Counted from the first letter of the stretch, positions 1 to 6,607 are shown. The stretch is DNA of 64,000 bases from Proteus hauseri ATCC 700826 (GCF_001654965.1 NZ_LXEV01000027.1:23240-87239), one strand, 5' to 3'. Made by a program: numbers and translations. Notes: a model not told the origin generated them from the sequence alone.

Positions 1-765
1 TTTCCAACGTTGCATTTTAGGTTTAAGAAGAAATGACGCTGGTGGCTCAGGATCGACAGAGACTTTTATAACGGGTTTTATCGCATCTAAACGCTCATTC
101 ATTGCAGATAATACTGTTACGTTACTTGGAATAATGTCAGCCTCAGGAAAACCGCCATGCACTCTGCGCTCTTTAGGCTCCACAGGCCAATCCAACACTC
201 TCCGCAATATGGCATCGTGCAACTCATCAACAACACCATGCATAACAGCAAATGTGAAAAAGTCTGGGATAGTTAGCTGGTGGTTATCATCTAACCTCAA
301 ACGAAAACGAATAGTGTCTATCATCCAATTGATACGATTTTCATGGGCTAATTCAGCTACCCACACAGCCGATGAATGACGAATATGATTATCGTGGTAC
401 CAACAAGTGCGGATCACCCCCGCCTCATGAAAGGTTGTTACTAATTCATGGTGATGATAATTATCCTCATCGTTGTCAATCTGACAGCAATGAATATTAC
501 GAGTTACCCACATATCCATTGGGGCAACCTTATCTATCGCATGAACCACTTTTTTACTATTGAGAAATTGTATGATGTATTTGTTATTCAATAATGGCTG
601 CTCATCACCCGTTAAAACACCTGACGGGAGAACGTCTAAACTTTTAGGTACATCACTAATAATTACGCGGTTGTGCTTTTTAAATTGCTCGAGTAATTCA
701 GCGCCCGGTTTAAGTAACACAACGCCAAGCTCTTTTTGAATATAAGGTGTTAATAATAATTTCAT
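1..765 (-). CDS. DUF968-type phage protein, 3' end beyond the left edge
   Basis: The minus-strand frame opens at the ATG 765-763 and stays open to the left edge, so at least 255 residues are present and the C-terminus is missing. The N-terminus (MKLLLTPYIQKELGVVLLKPG) and the stretch around residues 235-255 (VSVDPEPPASFLLKPK) match the pattern I know from DUF968 proteins of lambdoid prophages. In that family the missing C-terminus carries a Cys/His-rich, HNH-like zinc motif, and a nuclease role is usually assumed but not proven. The start overlaps the upstream KilA-N gene stop as ATGA, so it is likely translationally coupled as the last visible gene of the prophage rightward operon. Family assignment is from recall of the pattern. 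Confidence 0.75.
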   Translation of the reverse strand, partial: MKLLLTPYIQKELGVVLLKPGAELLEQFKKHNRVIISDVPKSLDVLPSGVLTGDEQPLLNNKYIIQFLNSKKVVHAIDKVAPMDMWVTRNIHCCQIDNDEDNYHHHELVTTFHEAGVIRTCWYHDNHIRHSSAVWVAELAHENRINWMIDTIRFRLRLDDNHQLTIPDFFTFAVMHGVVDELHDAILRRVLDWPVEPKERRVHGGFPEADIIPSNVTVLSAMNERLDAIKPVIKVSVDPEPPASFLLKPKMQRWK

Positions 766-1565
766 ACACTCACCTGTTTATTCAGCATCACCATGCGGAT
801 CAACTCATCCGTTTTGCTCTCAAAGAAATGCGGTTGGGTTTCACGAGGGTTATTAGGGCTGGTCATATTCTTACCAAACTGACAACCCCTTGCCGTAACA
901 GACCAAAACTCCTTCGTTTTGTTAGCTGTTTTCGTGCTTGGACGTGATAACCGCTCAACAATGCCAAGATCAGCTAATCGTTTGTAGGCCTGTCGTGCTG
1001 AAATAGGTAAGTTGTGTTTGTTGATCAGCGTTGATAGTGCAACTGTTGGCCGACTTGAACCATCCATAGAACCGCTGGGCGCATCAATCGCATAAACAGG
1101 GGCTAACTCAGGTAATCCAGCCATTGTTTGTAATTTTTGATAGGCACCCAACTTTGATGAGTTGGAGAAATTTAAACTTTTAGACATAGATTCTAGCAAT
1201 ATCACACCGGCTTGAACCTTATCACTGAGTTTTTCTTGGTGCTGTTGTGTCACTAAAGCATCAAAGGTGCGGATCACTTTTAAATGAAAAGAAGCACTGA
1301 TCCACATTGCATAAGCGTAAACCAATTCTTTGCAGACATAGGTACCTTGGTTATATCCACCAGCAACAGTAACAATAGGCGCTCCTGAGATCACAGGAGC
1401 GGTCGAAATTTCATCAATTAACTCTTTTGTTTGAGCCAATGAACTCCAGTTTGACGGTTGGTGCCGTTTTTCACCACCCGACACTCGATGTAAATCATTT
1501 AAACAATAACGACCGGCTACATCTCTACGAACCTGAAAACCATCAATAACAATTAATCCATTCAT
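762..1565 (-). CDS. KilA-N domain phage protein
   Basis: The protein has 267 residues from the ATG at 1565, chosen because GGAGAG lies 8 bases upstream; an in-frame ATG 5 codons earlier has no comparable site. The N-terminal ~110 residues (DVAGRYCLNDLH, GTYVCKELVYAYAMWISASFHLKVIRTFD) are a KilA-N DNA-binding domain, common in phage antirepressors and regulators. The C-terminal half (about 150-230) has a helix-turn-helix look (INKHNLPISARQAYKRLADL, then LGIVERL). It follows rusA by 17 bases and overlaps the DUF968 gene by 4 bases. Its target is unknown. The domain call is firm; an antirepressor role is an inference from the family. Confidence 0.85.
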   Translation of the reverse strand: MNGLIVIDGFQVRRDVAGRYCLNDLHRVSGGEKRHQPSNWSSLAQTKELIDEISTAPVISGAPIVTVAGGYNQGTYVCKELVYAYAMWISASFHLKVIRTFDALVTQQHQEKLSDKVQAGVILLESMSKSLNFSNSSKLGAYQKLQTMAGLPELAPVYAIDAPSGSMDGSSRPTVALSTLINKHNLPISARQAYKRLADLGIVERLSRPSTKTANKTKEFWSVTARGCQFGKNMTSPNNPRETQPHFFESKTDELIRMVMLNKQVSV

Positions 1566-1582
1566 GCTATTTCTCTCCACTT

Positions 1583-1966
1583 TTACTCGTGACCGTACAT
1601 CACGTTATTAAATGAGCGGATAGTGATTTCTAACTTTCCACCCTTTACGACTTCCATTAACATCACATCCATGTGTTTCACTTGCTGATCATCTTCCCAA
1701 ACCCCTGCATGTGTTAATGCATCAAATGGGGCTTTTAAAAAATTATCAATATCTCTGCGCTGTTTTGTTGGTGGATATAAGCGAACCAGGACGGAGACAT
1801 TTTCTTTAATTGCTTTAGGTTTTCGTTTTAGCTGCTCATATACAGAAGCGATGGTATTAGTTCGAAACTTACGCCCTTTTTCACTGATCAGCGTTCTACC
1901 CTTAATATTTCGCCAATATGAGTTAACACTTGGTGGAAATGGGAGTGTGAGTATTAATTCAGACAT
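1583..1966 (-). CDS. rusA: RusA-type Holliday junction resolvase
   Basis: This 127-residue protein starts at the ATG 1966-1964, which has GGGGGA 5 bases upstream; the reading frame extends 6 codons further, but without a ribosome site. It shows the RusA pattern: LTLPFPPSVNSYWR at the N-terminus, then RRDIDNFLKAPFDAL (Asp72, Asp74) and the acidic pair Asp92/Asp93, the equivalents of the metal-binding aspartates of E. coli RusA. RusA homodimers cut four-way DNA junctions at a preferred dinucleotide during phage recombination and late replication. The gene sits at the usual late-early place of the rightward operon of a lambdoid phage, in place of the nin-region rap gene. Confidence 0.93.
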   Translation of the reverse strand: MSELILTLPFPPSVNSYWRNIKGRTLISEKGRKFRTNTIASVYEQLKRKPKAIKENVSVLVRLYPPTKQRRDIDNFLKAPFDALTHAGVWEDDQQVKHMDVMLMEVVKGGKLEITIRSFNNVMYGHE

Positions 1967-2039
1967 AAGTCCCCCATAGACCAATCAGTAATGTCACTAC
2001 AAACCAAAACGCCACAAACAACATATATTTAGTTATCAT
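1959..2039 (-). CDS. 26-residue single-span membrane peptide (prophage)
   Basis: A short frame on the minus strand runs from ATG 2039-2037 to TGA 1961-1959. It has AGGAG 7 bases upstream and is squeezed between the winged-helix gene (stop at 2042) and rusA, whose ATG it overlaps. The product is a hydrophobic helix of about 18 residues (YMLFVAFWFVVTLLIGLWG) after a short basic N-terminus, so it would sit in the inner membrane. The good ribosome site and tight packing support a real gene, but there is no homology evidence. It could instead be a coupling leader for rusA. Confidence 0.5.
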   Translation of the reverse strand: MITKYMLFVAFWFVVTLLIGLWGTYV

Positions 2040-2041
2040 TA

Positions 2042-2437
2042 TCAGCTCCTATTATTACGTGCTGCTCTAACTAACGAATCGTAGGGCTCAGTTGGTAATT
2101 TCCCCATTAATGAAAAATTAGATGTCGCGTGTTTTACCCATTTAATAGTTGGCAAAGCACATTTTTTAGTTTTCTGAATATTCAGTTTTTCAATGTAGAC
2201 TGACTCACCTGATTTTCGTGATTCTGTTATTGCTGAATGAACTCTTTCTGCCTCTTTAGTTACTCTGTAACGTAATGGGCGCACTTCGCTGATCCTGATT
2301 AATGCACCCAAACTCCAAAGGTGAGCTAATGCCCTTGATGCGCCAGCTAAATTAATGTCTAAATCACGAGTAACAATGTCGCGATCCACTACTTCACCAA
2401 CTTTGTATAACGCTAAAATTTGCTCTGTGATTTTCAT
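2042..2437 (-). CDS. Phage protein with predicted winged-helix N-terminus
   Basis: The protein has 131 residues from the ATG at 2437, which overlaps the stop of the methyltransferase gene as ATGA; this overlap decides the start over an ATG 8 codons upstream. Residues 1-70 (ITEQILALYKVGEVVDRDIVTRDL, ASRALAHLWSLGALIRI, PLRYRVTKEAERV) read like a winged helix-turn-helix fold. The C-terminal 60 residues are basic and show no motif I recognise. It lies between dam-like and rusA genes in a single transcription unit, so it is probably a replication- or recombination-region accessory or a regulator. I do not recognise a named family. Confidence 0.7.
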   Translation of the reverse strand: MKITEQILALYKVGEVVDRDIVTRDLDINLAGASRALAHLWSLGALIRISEVRPLRYRVTKEAERVHSAITESRKSGESVYIEKLNIQKTKKCALPTIKWVKHATSNFSLMGKLPTEPYDSLVRAARNNRS

Positions 2438-3072
2438 GCAACACCTCTCGATACAAGCCACTTTGCCTGTTCAATAAATGTTTTGCCGATTTGCTCTAGC
2501 TCACTACGCTGAATGTAATCAATGGCGTTACCATTCCACGTTTTATCAAACACCACGATAGCACCAGCAAAAAATGCCCCTGTTGGCACTTGAGTTTCAT
2601 CCGCAGGAACAAACCATTGAGGAACGTCAAAACCAACACGACCGCGAATAAAACAAATATGATCGGCCTCTTCACACCACCATGTTTCGCTTGTGGCCAC
2701 TTTCAACAAGAAAACATAGCGCCCGCCTTTTTCACGCATGGCTAACGCATGATTCATGATATGTCTAACACCAGTAACAGCTTGTTTTTCATGATATGAA
2801 CTACGTGAATATGGTGGATTAGCAAAAGCTGAACCGCCGATTTCTTTGAGTTTTTCCGACCAATCTTGAGTGAGCGCATTATCCTCAACGGTGTAAAAAT
2901 GAGGGCATTTGCTGTTTTGTGCATCGGTAAAGAGATCTAGCGTAAAAGGCCCATAGAGCGAATTGATACCCCAGTACAGATTTTCAGGGGTGCGCCACTG
3001 ATCGCCAACTTCCTTTAATTTATGAGAAGATTGGCTTTTCAAGTCGTGTAATTTCAGTGCGTAATCAATCAT
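2434..3072 (-). CDS. Phage DNA N6-adenine methyltransferase
   Basis: The protein has 212 residues from ATG 3072-3070, chosen because a perfect AGGAGG lies 6 bases upstream; the longer frame to 3147 lies inside the replication gene and has no such site. WRTPENLYWGINSLYGPFTLDLF near residue 26, then FANPPYS with the NPPY catalytic motif at 85-88, mark the phage Dam family, which transfers methyl from S-adenosylmethionine to adenine N6. Such orphan enzymes protect phage DNA from host restriction or tune GATC-dependent events; the target site cannot be read from the sequence. It overlaps the upstream replication gene by 8 bases and the next gene by 4. Confidence 0.92.
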   Translation of the reverse strand: MIDYALKLHDLKSQSSHKLKEVGDQWRTPENLYWGINSLYGPFTLDLFTDAQNSKCPHFYTVEDNALTQDWSEKLKEIGGSAFANPPYSRSSYHEKQAVTGVRHIMNHALAMREKGGRYVFLLKVATSETWWCEEADHICFIRGRVGFDVPQWFVPADETQVPTGAFFAGAIVVFDKTWNGNAIDYIQRSELEQIGKTFIEQAKWLVSRGVA

Positions 3073-4198
3073 TGCTGGCCTCCTGTGCAACTTGCTCTGC
3101 AACTTGTTTCCAGATACCACGCCATGCAGATAACCCAGCAACCTCACTCATTCTACCTAGTCCGTTCTTGCGGGCTTGAACCGCTGACAACTCTTGAATT
3201 CTGTTTTTTGGTTTCCATCCAGTTCGAAAAATTAATAGAAATGTTTCATCGCGCTCGACAGTATCAATAGCAACTTTTTCATCACCAGCTAGGCGCAGCG
3301 TTACGCTATCCCATTGCTCCCTCAGTTTTTGGGGGCATTGAATATTCTTTTTCCAGAACTCGTCTTGAGTAATGCGTTTGTAGAGTTGGCAAATTTCTTT
3401 GTGAGAACGCCCGTCAATTGTGCTCATCAGGCGAATGTCGTTAGCCCATTCCGTGAAATTAGGCTCTTTAGGTGCTTGAAGTCCCATATCTACGAACACC
3501 TCGCATTTTCGAGCAAACAACCATTCTGCACATTTTAAATCGTCTGCAGTTCCCCATTTCTGGAAGTTAGCGCTGTAAATCACTGCTTCGGGATAACGAG
3601 TTAAAAAATCATTTTTCGGCTGGTCGCTGGATTCGTTAGAATTCTGCGACGAAGGGTTTTTAGTGATCTGTAAGTTTTTATCTGAGTTAAGATCTGTATA
3701 AAGATAGGATTCCGCATTTTCGACGTTTCCATGATTCTGCATTTCTGCGGTTTCCATTCCGCATTTTCGACGTTCCGATTCCTCACTTTCGACGTTTCCA
3801 TTCCTCACTTTCGACGTTTCAGAAATAGACGGAAAAATCATAGAGATAAGTTTATTGCCATCTATCTTGTAGTGAGTAACGGGTGTTCCATTGACCTTTT
3901 TTGTCTTAGTTTCAATCACACCAGGGAAATACTTCTTACGTAATTTATCAACGAGGCGTCGAGCTTGCTCTTCACCAGAAAGCCCGTGAATTTCTTCTGC
4001 CAGTTCTTCGTGGCTTTTATAGAACCAGCCATCGTCAGCACTTGAGGAAACACCAGACCAAAAGACAAGTTGGTTTAAAATTGCAGACAAAGCATGAGCT
4101 TGCTGATCACCCTTGAAAAAGTCTAAATAGGGAACAGGAATAACAATGACGTTTTTCTGTCCCGACATGGCCTGTACAACATCAAAAATAGTCGTCAT
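3065..4198 (-). CDS. Lambdoid phage replication protein (O/DnaD-like)
   Basis: This 377-residue protein occupies the lambda O position, after cro and the cII-like gene. The N-terminal ~130 residues (LDFFKGDQQAHALSAILNQLVFWS, SHEELAEEIHG, RRLVDKLRKKYFPGVIETK) form a predicted winged-helix DNA-binding domain typical of phage initiators that open a plasmid- or lambda-type origin. A low-complexity linker (about residues 125-200) is encoded by direct DNA repeats that look like origin iterons. The C-terminal half (about 200-320) would contact the host helicase system. No P-like helicase loader or helicase gene follows; a methyltransferase does, so the phage presumably uses host DnaB/DnaC. Start ATG 4198. 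Family-level call; no exact homologue recognised. Confidence 0.78.
   Translation of the reverse strand: MTTIFDVVQAMSGQKNVIVIPVPYLDFFKGDQQAHALSAILNQLVFWSGVSSSADDGWFYKSHEELAEEIHGLSGEEQARRLVDKLRKKYFPGVIETKTKKVNGTPVTHYKIDGNKLISMIFPSISETSKVRNGNVESEESERRKCGMETAEMQNHGNVENAESYLYTDLNSDKNLQITKNPSSQNSNESSDQPKNDFLTRYPEAVIYSANFQKWGTADDLKCAEWLFARKCEVFVDMGLQAPKEPNFTEWANDIRLMSTIDGRSHKEICQLYKRITQDEFWKKNIQCPQKLREQWDSVTLRLAGDEKVAIDTVERDETFLLIFRTGWKPKNRIQELSAVQARKNGLGRMSEVAGLSAWRGIWKQVAEQVAQEASND
3716..3822 (-). repeat. Five iteron-like repeats inside the replication gene: probable phage origin
   Basis: On the + strand the core TTTCGACGTTTC occurs exactly at 3718, 3787 and 3809, with degenerate copies at 3742 and 3765. 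Spacing is 22 to 24 bases. The spacing is not a multiple of three, so the repeats are not in register with the codons of the host gene, pointing to selection at DNA level. On the coding strand an AT-rich tract (about 3655-3712) follows. Iterons then an AT-rich unwinding region inside the initiator gene is the layout of lambda ori. Origin function is inferred. Confidence 0.65.
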
Positions 4199-4207
4199 AG
4201 CGCCGCC

Positions 4208-4387
4208 TTATTTAACTCTGGTGTATTTCTCTTTGAATCGTTGCAAAGGCTCACATTGCGGATCATCACAACCATCCAGCATAAAAATGACACGCTGTTT
4301 TTCTCTGTCATAACGAACAACATGAACAACGATACCCCTGTGATTTTTGTAGTAGCGATCAAGTTGGTTTGGATTTTCATTGCTCAT
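4208..4387 (-). CDS. DUF4222-like small phage protein
   Basis: The 59-residue frame starts at ATG 4387-4385 and ends at TAA 4210-4208, 9 bases before the replication gene. The pattern YYKNHRGIVVHVVRYDREKQ followed by RVIFMLDG and a basic C-terminus resembles the DUF4222 proteins found near replication genes in Enterobacterales prophages. The function is unknown. A longer overlapping frame (4195-4380) in another register is its shadow: its hydrophobic, cysteine-rich translation shows no family pattern. It overlaps the preceding 59-residue gene by 11 bases. Confidence 0.7.
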   Translation of the reverse strand: MSNENPNQLDRYYKNHRGIVVHVVRYDREKQRVIFMLDGCDDPQCEPLQRFKEKYTRVK

Positions 4388-4556
4388 TGCCCGTTCTTAC
4401 ACCATGATTTGAATTGAAATCATCTACCAACCAACGCATAAACGGGTAGTTGGTTTCTTCATAGCCTTCTGGTACTTTAATTTCATAGACAAAACGACCA
4501 CCCCGTATCGAAACTCGTACTTGCGTACGGTGTGTCAAGTTTGTTAATCTACTCAT
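4377..4556 (-). CDS. Small phage protein of unknown function
   Basis: This 59-residue frame starts at ATG 4556-4554 and ends at TGA 4379-4377, overlapping the next gene by 11 bases. Its product (starting MSRLTNLTHRTQVRVSIRGG, later YPFMRWLVDDFNS) is globular in composition, with a basic N-terminus and acidic C-terminus. Its position between the ymfL-like gene and the replication gene fits the small accessory ORFs that lambdoid phages carry there. I do not recognise a family. Confidence 0.6.
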   Translation of the reverse strand: MSRLTNLTHRTQVRVSIRGGRFVYEIKVPEGYEETNYPFMRWLVDDFNSNHGVRTGNEQ

Positions 4557-4642
4557 GCTAATTTCTCTTCACACAATTGAAATTTGCAAACCGAAGCCAG
4601 CGACCGTACATCGTTGGCTTCACCCTTTCTGGATATAGCCAT
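4553..4642 (-). CDS. Possible 29-residue ORF coupled to its neighbours
   Basis: A short frame begins 2 bases after the stop of the ymfL-like gene (ATG 4642-4640) and ends in an ATGA overlap with the next gene. A purine-rich stretch (AAAGAG) lies upstream. The packing favours a real coupled ORF, but the body of the frame is also a hairpin (4593-4621), so it may only be a structured spacer. There is no homology support. Confidence 0.3.
   Translation of the reverse strand: MAISRKGEANDVRSLASVCKFQLCEEKLA
4593..4621 (-). other. Hairpin between ymfL-like gene and the next small gene
   Basis: GAAGCCAGCGA (4593-4603) pairs with TCGTTGGCTTC (4611-4621) around a 7-base loop, with one G-T wobble. There is no T run on either side, so it is not an ordinary terminator. 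It could modulate translation or processing of the early rightward transcript. Confidence 0.45.
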
Positions 4643-4644
4643 CT

Positions 4645-5103
4645 TTAATTTCTCTTTTGATGTAACGAAACAAACGCATTCATAAATGTGCGGATCTGCG
4701 AAATTAATCCATCCAACATCATTTTTATTTTTTGCTCTTCATCATCGTCAATAACGCCATCAGCCAAACTGTCTTTCATGATTAACGCTAAACGCCCCTG
4801 CATTTCGTCAACATTGCTACGCAGTACAAACAATTCAGTTTCGTCCAACTCTGCAGGACTAATTTTGTCAATGAGTAGACGGTTCGATTCATGAGCGACA
4901 AATTCAGCAAATAAAACGGTCTTAGAGATATCCTGCATCGCTAATAATTCGTTCAGATCAAAAGAACGACACCCGTTTTTTTCGTAAAGTTTGTTATTGA
5001 ATGAAGTTAAAGACAGACCAAGTGCTCCAGCCATTGCCTCGCGTCCACCAGCTATCGCCTCACACATTTCTTTCACTACTTGTTTTATTGATTGGTTACT
5101 CAT
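4645..5103 (-). CDS. YmfL-like phage regulatory protein (CII position)
   Basis: This 152-residue protein begins MSNQSIKQVVKEMCEAIAGG and continues with REAMAGALGLSLTSFNNKLYEKNG, a helix-turn-helix pattern that I recognise from YmfL of the E. coli e14 prophage and related putative regulators. The rest is helical, with an acidic stretch near the C-terminus (DGVIDDDEEQ). It lies directly after the cro-like gene, where lambda has cII, so an activator of lysogenic promoters is plausible. CII-type function itself is inferred only from position. Confidence 0.78.
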   Translation of the reverse strand: MSNQSIKQVVKEMCEAIAGGREAMAGALGLSLTSFNNKLYEKNGCRSFDLNELLAMQDISKTVLFAEFVAHESNRLLIDKISPAELDETELFVLRSNVDEMQGRLALIMKDSLADGVIDDDEEQKIKMMLDGLISQIRTFMNAFVSLHQKRN

Positions 5104-5141
5104 TTCCTACCACCATTGATAAATTCTTGTAGTTAACTGCT

Positions 5142-5336
5142 TTAAACGGTTTTGTTATTGTTTGAATAAAGTTCGGGGTTGTATTTAAGGAATCCCTTAG
5201 TTAACCGTTCTATTTTTAAAGCTTGTTTTTCAGGAACAATAATCGACCACTGGCAAACAGCACTATGAGATACACCAAGCGCAATAGCCGTTTTTACTGT
5301 TCCCCCAAAATGTTCTAAAACTAAATTTTTAAGCAT
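5142..5336 (-). CDS. Cro/YdaS-like phage repressor
   Basis: The protein has 64 residues from ATG 5336, selected because GGGGAG lies 6 bases upstream. It carries a compact helix-turn-helix (FGGTVKTAIALGVSHSAVCQW) followed by KIERLTKGFL, the typical form of lambdoid Cro and YdaS-type repressors. It is divergent from the CI gene and is the first gene of the rightward early operon. Cro normally binds the same operators as CI and shuts off the repressor promoter to commit to lysis. Length and context are normal for the family. Confidence 0.88.
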   Translation of the reverse strand: MLKNLVLEHFGGTVKTAIALGVSHSAVCQWSIIVPEKQALKIERLTKGFLKYNPELYSNNNKTV

Positions 5337-5351
5337 TACACTCCCCATAAA

Positions 5352-5365
5352 GTAAGCATGCTTAC
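5352..5365. promoter_or_regulatory. CI/Cro operator (right, site 1)
   Basis: GTAAGCATGCTTAC is a perfect 14-base palindrome abutting the -10 of the cro promoter. It shares the GTAAG-N4-CTTAC form with three other sites around the repressor gene. Confidence 0.75.
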
Positions 5366-5394
5366 AATTTAATGTAGCAGGATACTAATGTCAA
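5366..5394 (-). promoter_or_regulatory. PR-like promoter of the cro operon
   Basis: On the minus strand a TTGACA -35 (complement of 5389-5394) and a TAAATT -10 (complement of 5366-5371) are separated by exactly 17 bases. Transcription would start just upstream of cro. One operator overlaps the downstream edge and another lies just upstream, as expected for a CI/Cro-controlled PR. Confidence 0.8.
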
Positions 5395-5400
5395 TAAAAT

Positions 5401-5414
5401 GTAAGATTACTTAC
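5401..5414. promoter_or_regulatory. CI/Cro operator (right, site 2)
   Basis: GTAAGATTACTTAC repeats the GTAAG-N4-CTTAC form 49 bases from the first site and lies upstream of the cro -35 and 28 bases before the repressor start codon. It is placed to control both divergent promoters. Confidence 0.72.
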
Positions 5415-5441
5415 GTGTTATACGTGAATTTGAGGCTATTT

Positions 5442-6089
5442 ATGGAAACAGTAGGAGAGAGAATAAAGCAACGTAGACGACAGTTGAAAATGACCCAAAA
5501 AGATATAGCTGAACGAGTTGGAATCTCAGCATCAGCGGTTACTCAATGGGAAAGTGACAACACAGGTTTATCTGCAGAAAGCTTATTAAAGCTATCATCT
5601 GTTTTGAGCTGCAATCCAAAATGGTTAATGTTTGGAGTAGGGCTTCCTGAGGATGATATTGAAATAAAAACGTCTATTTATAAACCCATACCAATCATTA
5701 GTTGGGTGCAGGCTGGAGAATGGACTGAGACGTATTGCGAGTCAGATCCTGGTAATTACAAATACATTGATACTAATTTAAAACTGTCAGATAAAGCATT
5801 TGCTTTAATAGTTAAGGGGCAGTCTATGACTACCTACAATGGAGAGTTAAGCATCCCTGAGGGTGCTGTGGTTATAGTTGAGCCTGATTATGGATATCTC
5901 GATGATATAAATGGAAAAATAGTCATAGCACAGCAAAAAGGTAGCGATGAAGCCACTATCAAAAAACTTATTATTGATGGGCCAAACAAATACTTAGCCC
6001 CTTTAAACCCTCAATTTAACCCTATTCAGATAAATGGTGACTGCGTTATAGCAGGTAAAGTTAAGCAAGTTATTATAAATCTAGACTAA
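5442..6089 (+). CDS. CI-type prophage repressor with LexA-like autocleavage domain
   Basis: The protein has 215 residues from ATG 5442, chosen for the GAGG 6 bases upstream; the 18 upstream codons overlap the operator region. Residues 5-60 are an HTH_3 domain (IKQRRRQLKMTQKDIAERVG, then ISASAVTQWES). The C-terminal half is a peptidase S24 domain: predicted cleavage site Ala91-Gly92 (WVQAGEW), catalytic Ser128 (KGQSM) and Lys174 (ATIKK). All catalytic residues are present, so RecA-dependent self-cleavage and induction by DNA damage should be intact. It maintains lysogeny by binding the GTAAG-N4-CTTAC operators on both sides of its gene. Confidence 0.95.
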   Translation: METVGERIKQRRRQLKMTQKDIAERVGISASAVTQWESDNTGLSAESLLKLSSVLSCNPKWLMFGVGLPEDDIEIKTSIYKPIPIISWVQAGEWTETYCESDPGNYKYIDTNLKLSDKAFALIVKGQSMTTYNGELSIPEGAVVIVEPDYGYLDDINGKIVIAQQKGSDEATIKKLIIDGPNKYLAPLNPQFNPIQINGDCVIAGKVKQVIINLD

Positions 6090-6118
6090 TCCCCCCCTTC
6101 ACAAAAAAAGAAAGAAAT

Positions 6119-6132
6119 GTAAGGTAACTTAT
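6119..6132. promoter_or_regulatory. CI operator (left, site 1)
   Basis: GTAAGGTAACTTAT keeps the GTAAG-N4-CTTAC form with one change. It lies 30 bases after the repressor stop and just upstream of the leftward promoter, a counterpart of an OL site. Confidence 0.65.
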
Positions 6133-6141
6133 ATTTTTTTC

Positions 6142-6169
6142 TTGACTTAAAATGTAAGTTTACTAATAT
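6142..6169 (+). promoter_or_regulatory. PL-like promoter with embedded operator
   Basis: TTGACT (6142-6147) and TAATAT (6164-6169) are 16 bases apart. A further operator copy, GTAAGTTTACTAAT (6154-6167), overlaps the spacer and -10, so bound CI would exclude RNA polymerase. This promoter should drive the small ORF, the yfdP/Q/R-like genes, xis and int. Confidence 0.72.
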
Positions 6170-6197
6170 CTATACTAAATAGTTATTGAGAATACTT

Positions 6198-6401
6198 ATG
6201 ACAACCGAACCAATAATCTTACTTCCAAATAATTTAACGAGTACCGATGCTGTTAAATGGATGAGAGAAAAATTGCAGGATATTGACCACTTATCTGAAT
6301 TGTATGTAAGACGTGATGTGCTGGTGGCTCAATTAGAAAATATTAAAGCTGAAATAACTGAGTACACAAATAAAAGTGCTATTCAGATACAAAGTAAATG
6401 A
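6198..6401 (+). CDS. Small phage protein, first gene of the leftward operon
   Basis: The protein has 67 residues from ATG 6198; an upstream TTG at 6186 is in frame but has no better ribosome site. The product (MTTEPIILLPNNLTS, then WMREKLQDIDHLSELYVRRD and VAQLENIKAEITEY) looks like an amphipathic coiled helix. It takes the place lambda uses for N or kil, but no arginine-rich motif like that of N is visible. Its function is unknown. Confidence 0.6.
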   Translation: MTTEPIILLPNNLTSTDAVKWMREKLQDIDHLSELYVRRDVLVAQLENIKAEITEYTNKSAIQIQSK

Positions 6402-6422
6402 TTTTTACGTGTGAAGAGAAAC

Positions 6423-6488
6423 AATGGCTGGCTGAGTCTTAAACCAACACTAGGGGAGTGGTGATAATGTTCTGCTCAGTCAGCCATT
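6423..6488 (+). ncRNA. Long nested stem-loop 1 (structured RNA or terminator)
   Basis: AATGGCTGGCTGAG (6423-6436) pairs with CTCAGTCAGCCATT (6475-6488) with one G-T wobble. The 38-base loop holds an inner hairpin (CACT/AGTG around AGGGG). TTTTTA follows the 3' arm, so it could be a terminator on the early leftward transcript or a discrete small RNA. Confidence 0.45.
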
Positions 6489-6501
6489 TTTATCAAATCT
6501 A

Positions 6502-6580
6502 ACAATAAGTAAGGGTACTGGCATTCATCCATGACAGTCCATATCAGGTATCCACTGTAGCTAGTGCCCTTTCTTATTGT
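6502..6580 (+). ncRNA. Long stem-loop 2, 21-base stem
   Basis: Positions 6502-6522 pair with 6560-6580 over 21 bases, with one T-T mismatch and two G-T wobbles, around a 37-base loop. It lies 14 bases after stem-loop 1 and 27 bases before the next gene. The wobble pairs suggest that the RNA rather than the DNA fold is selected. Together the pair resembles a structured non-coding or antisense RNA region; I cannot name a family. Confidence 0.45.
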
Positions 6581-6607
6581 GTGAAGTGATAAAGTGAGGT
6601 TATAGAA

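Noticed and set aside
134..563. Plus-strand frames in the first 600 bases
   Set aside because: They lie antisense to the DUF968 gene, whose frame is open through the whole stretch and matches a known pattern.
3601..3801. Minus-strand frame with repeated ETSKVRN-like residues
   Set aside because: It is the iteron repeat read in another frame of the replication gene, not a separate gene.
3716..3822. Repeat cluster as a CRISPR array
   Set aside because: Repeats are short with almost no spacer, vary in spacing and lie inside a coding gene, with no cas gene in the window.
4195..4380. 61-residue minus-strand frame before the replication gene
   Set aside because: It overlaps the DUF4222-like gene in another register, has a hydrophobic, cysteine-rich translation without family pattern, and lacks a ribosome site.
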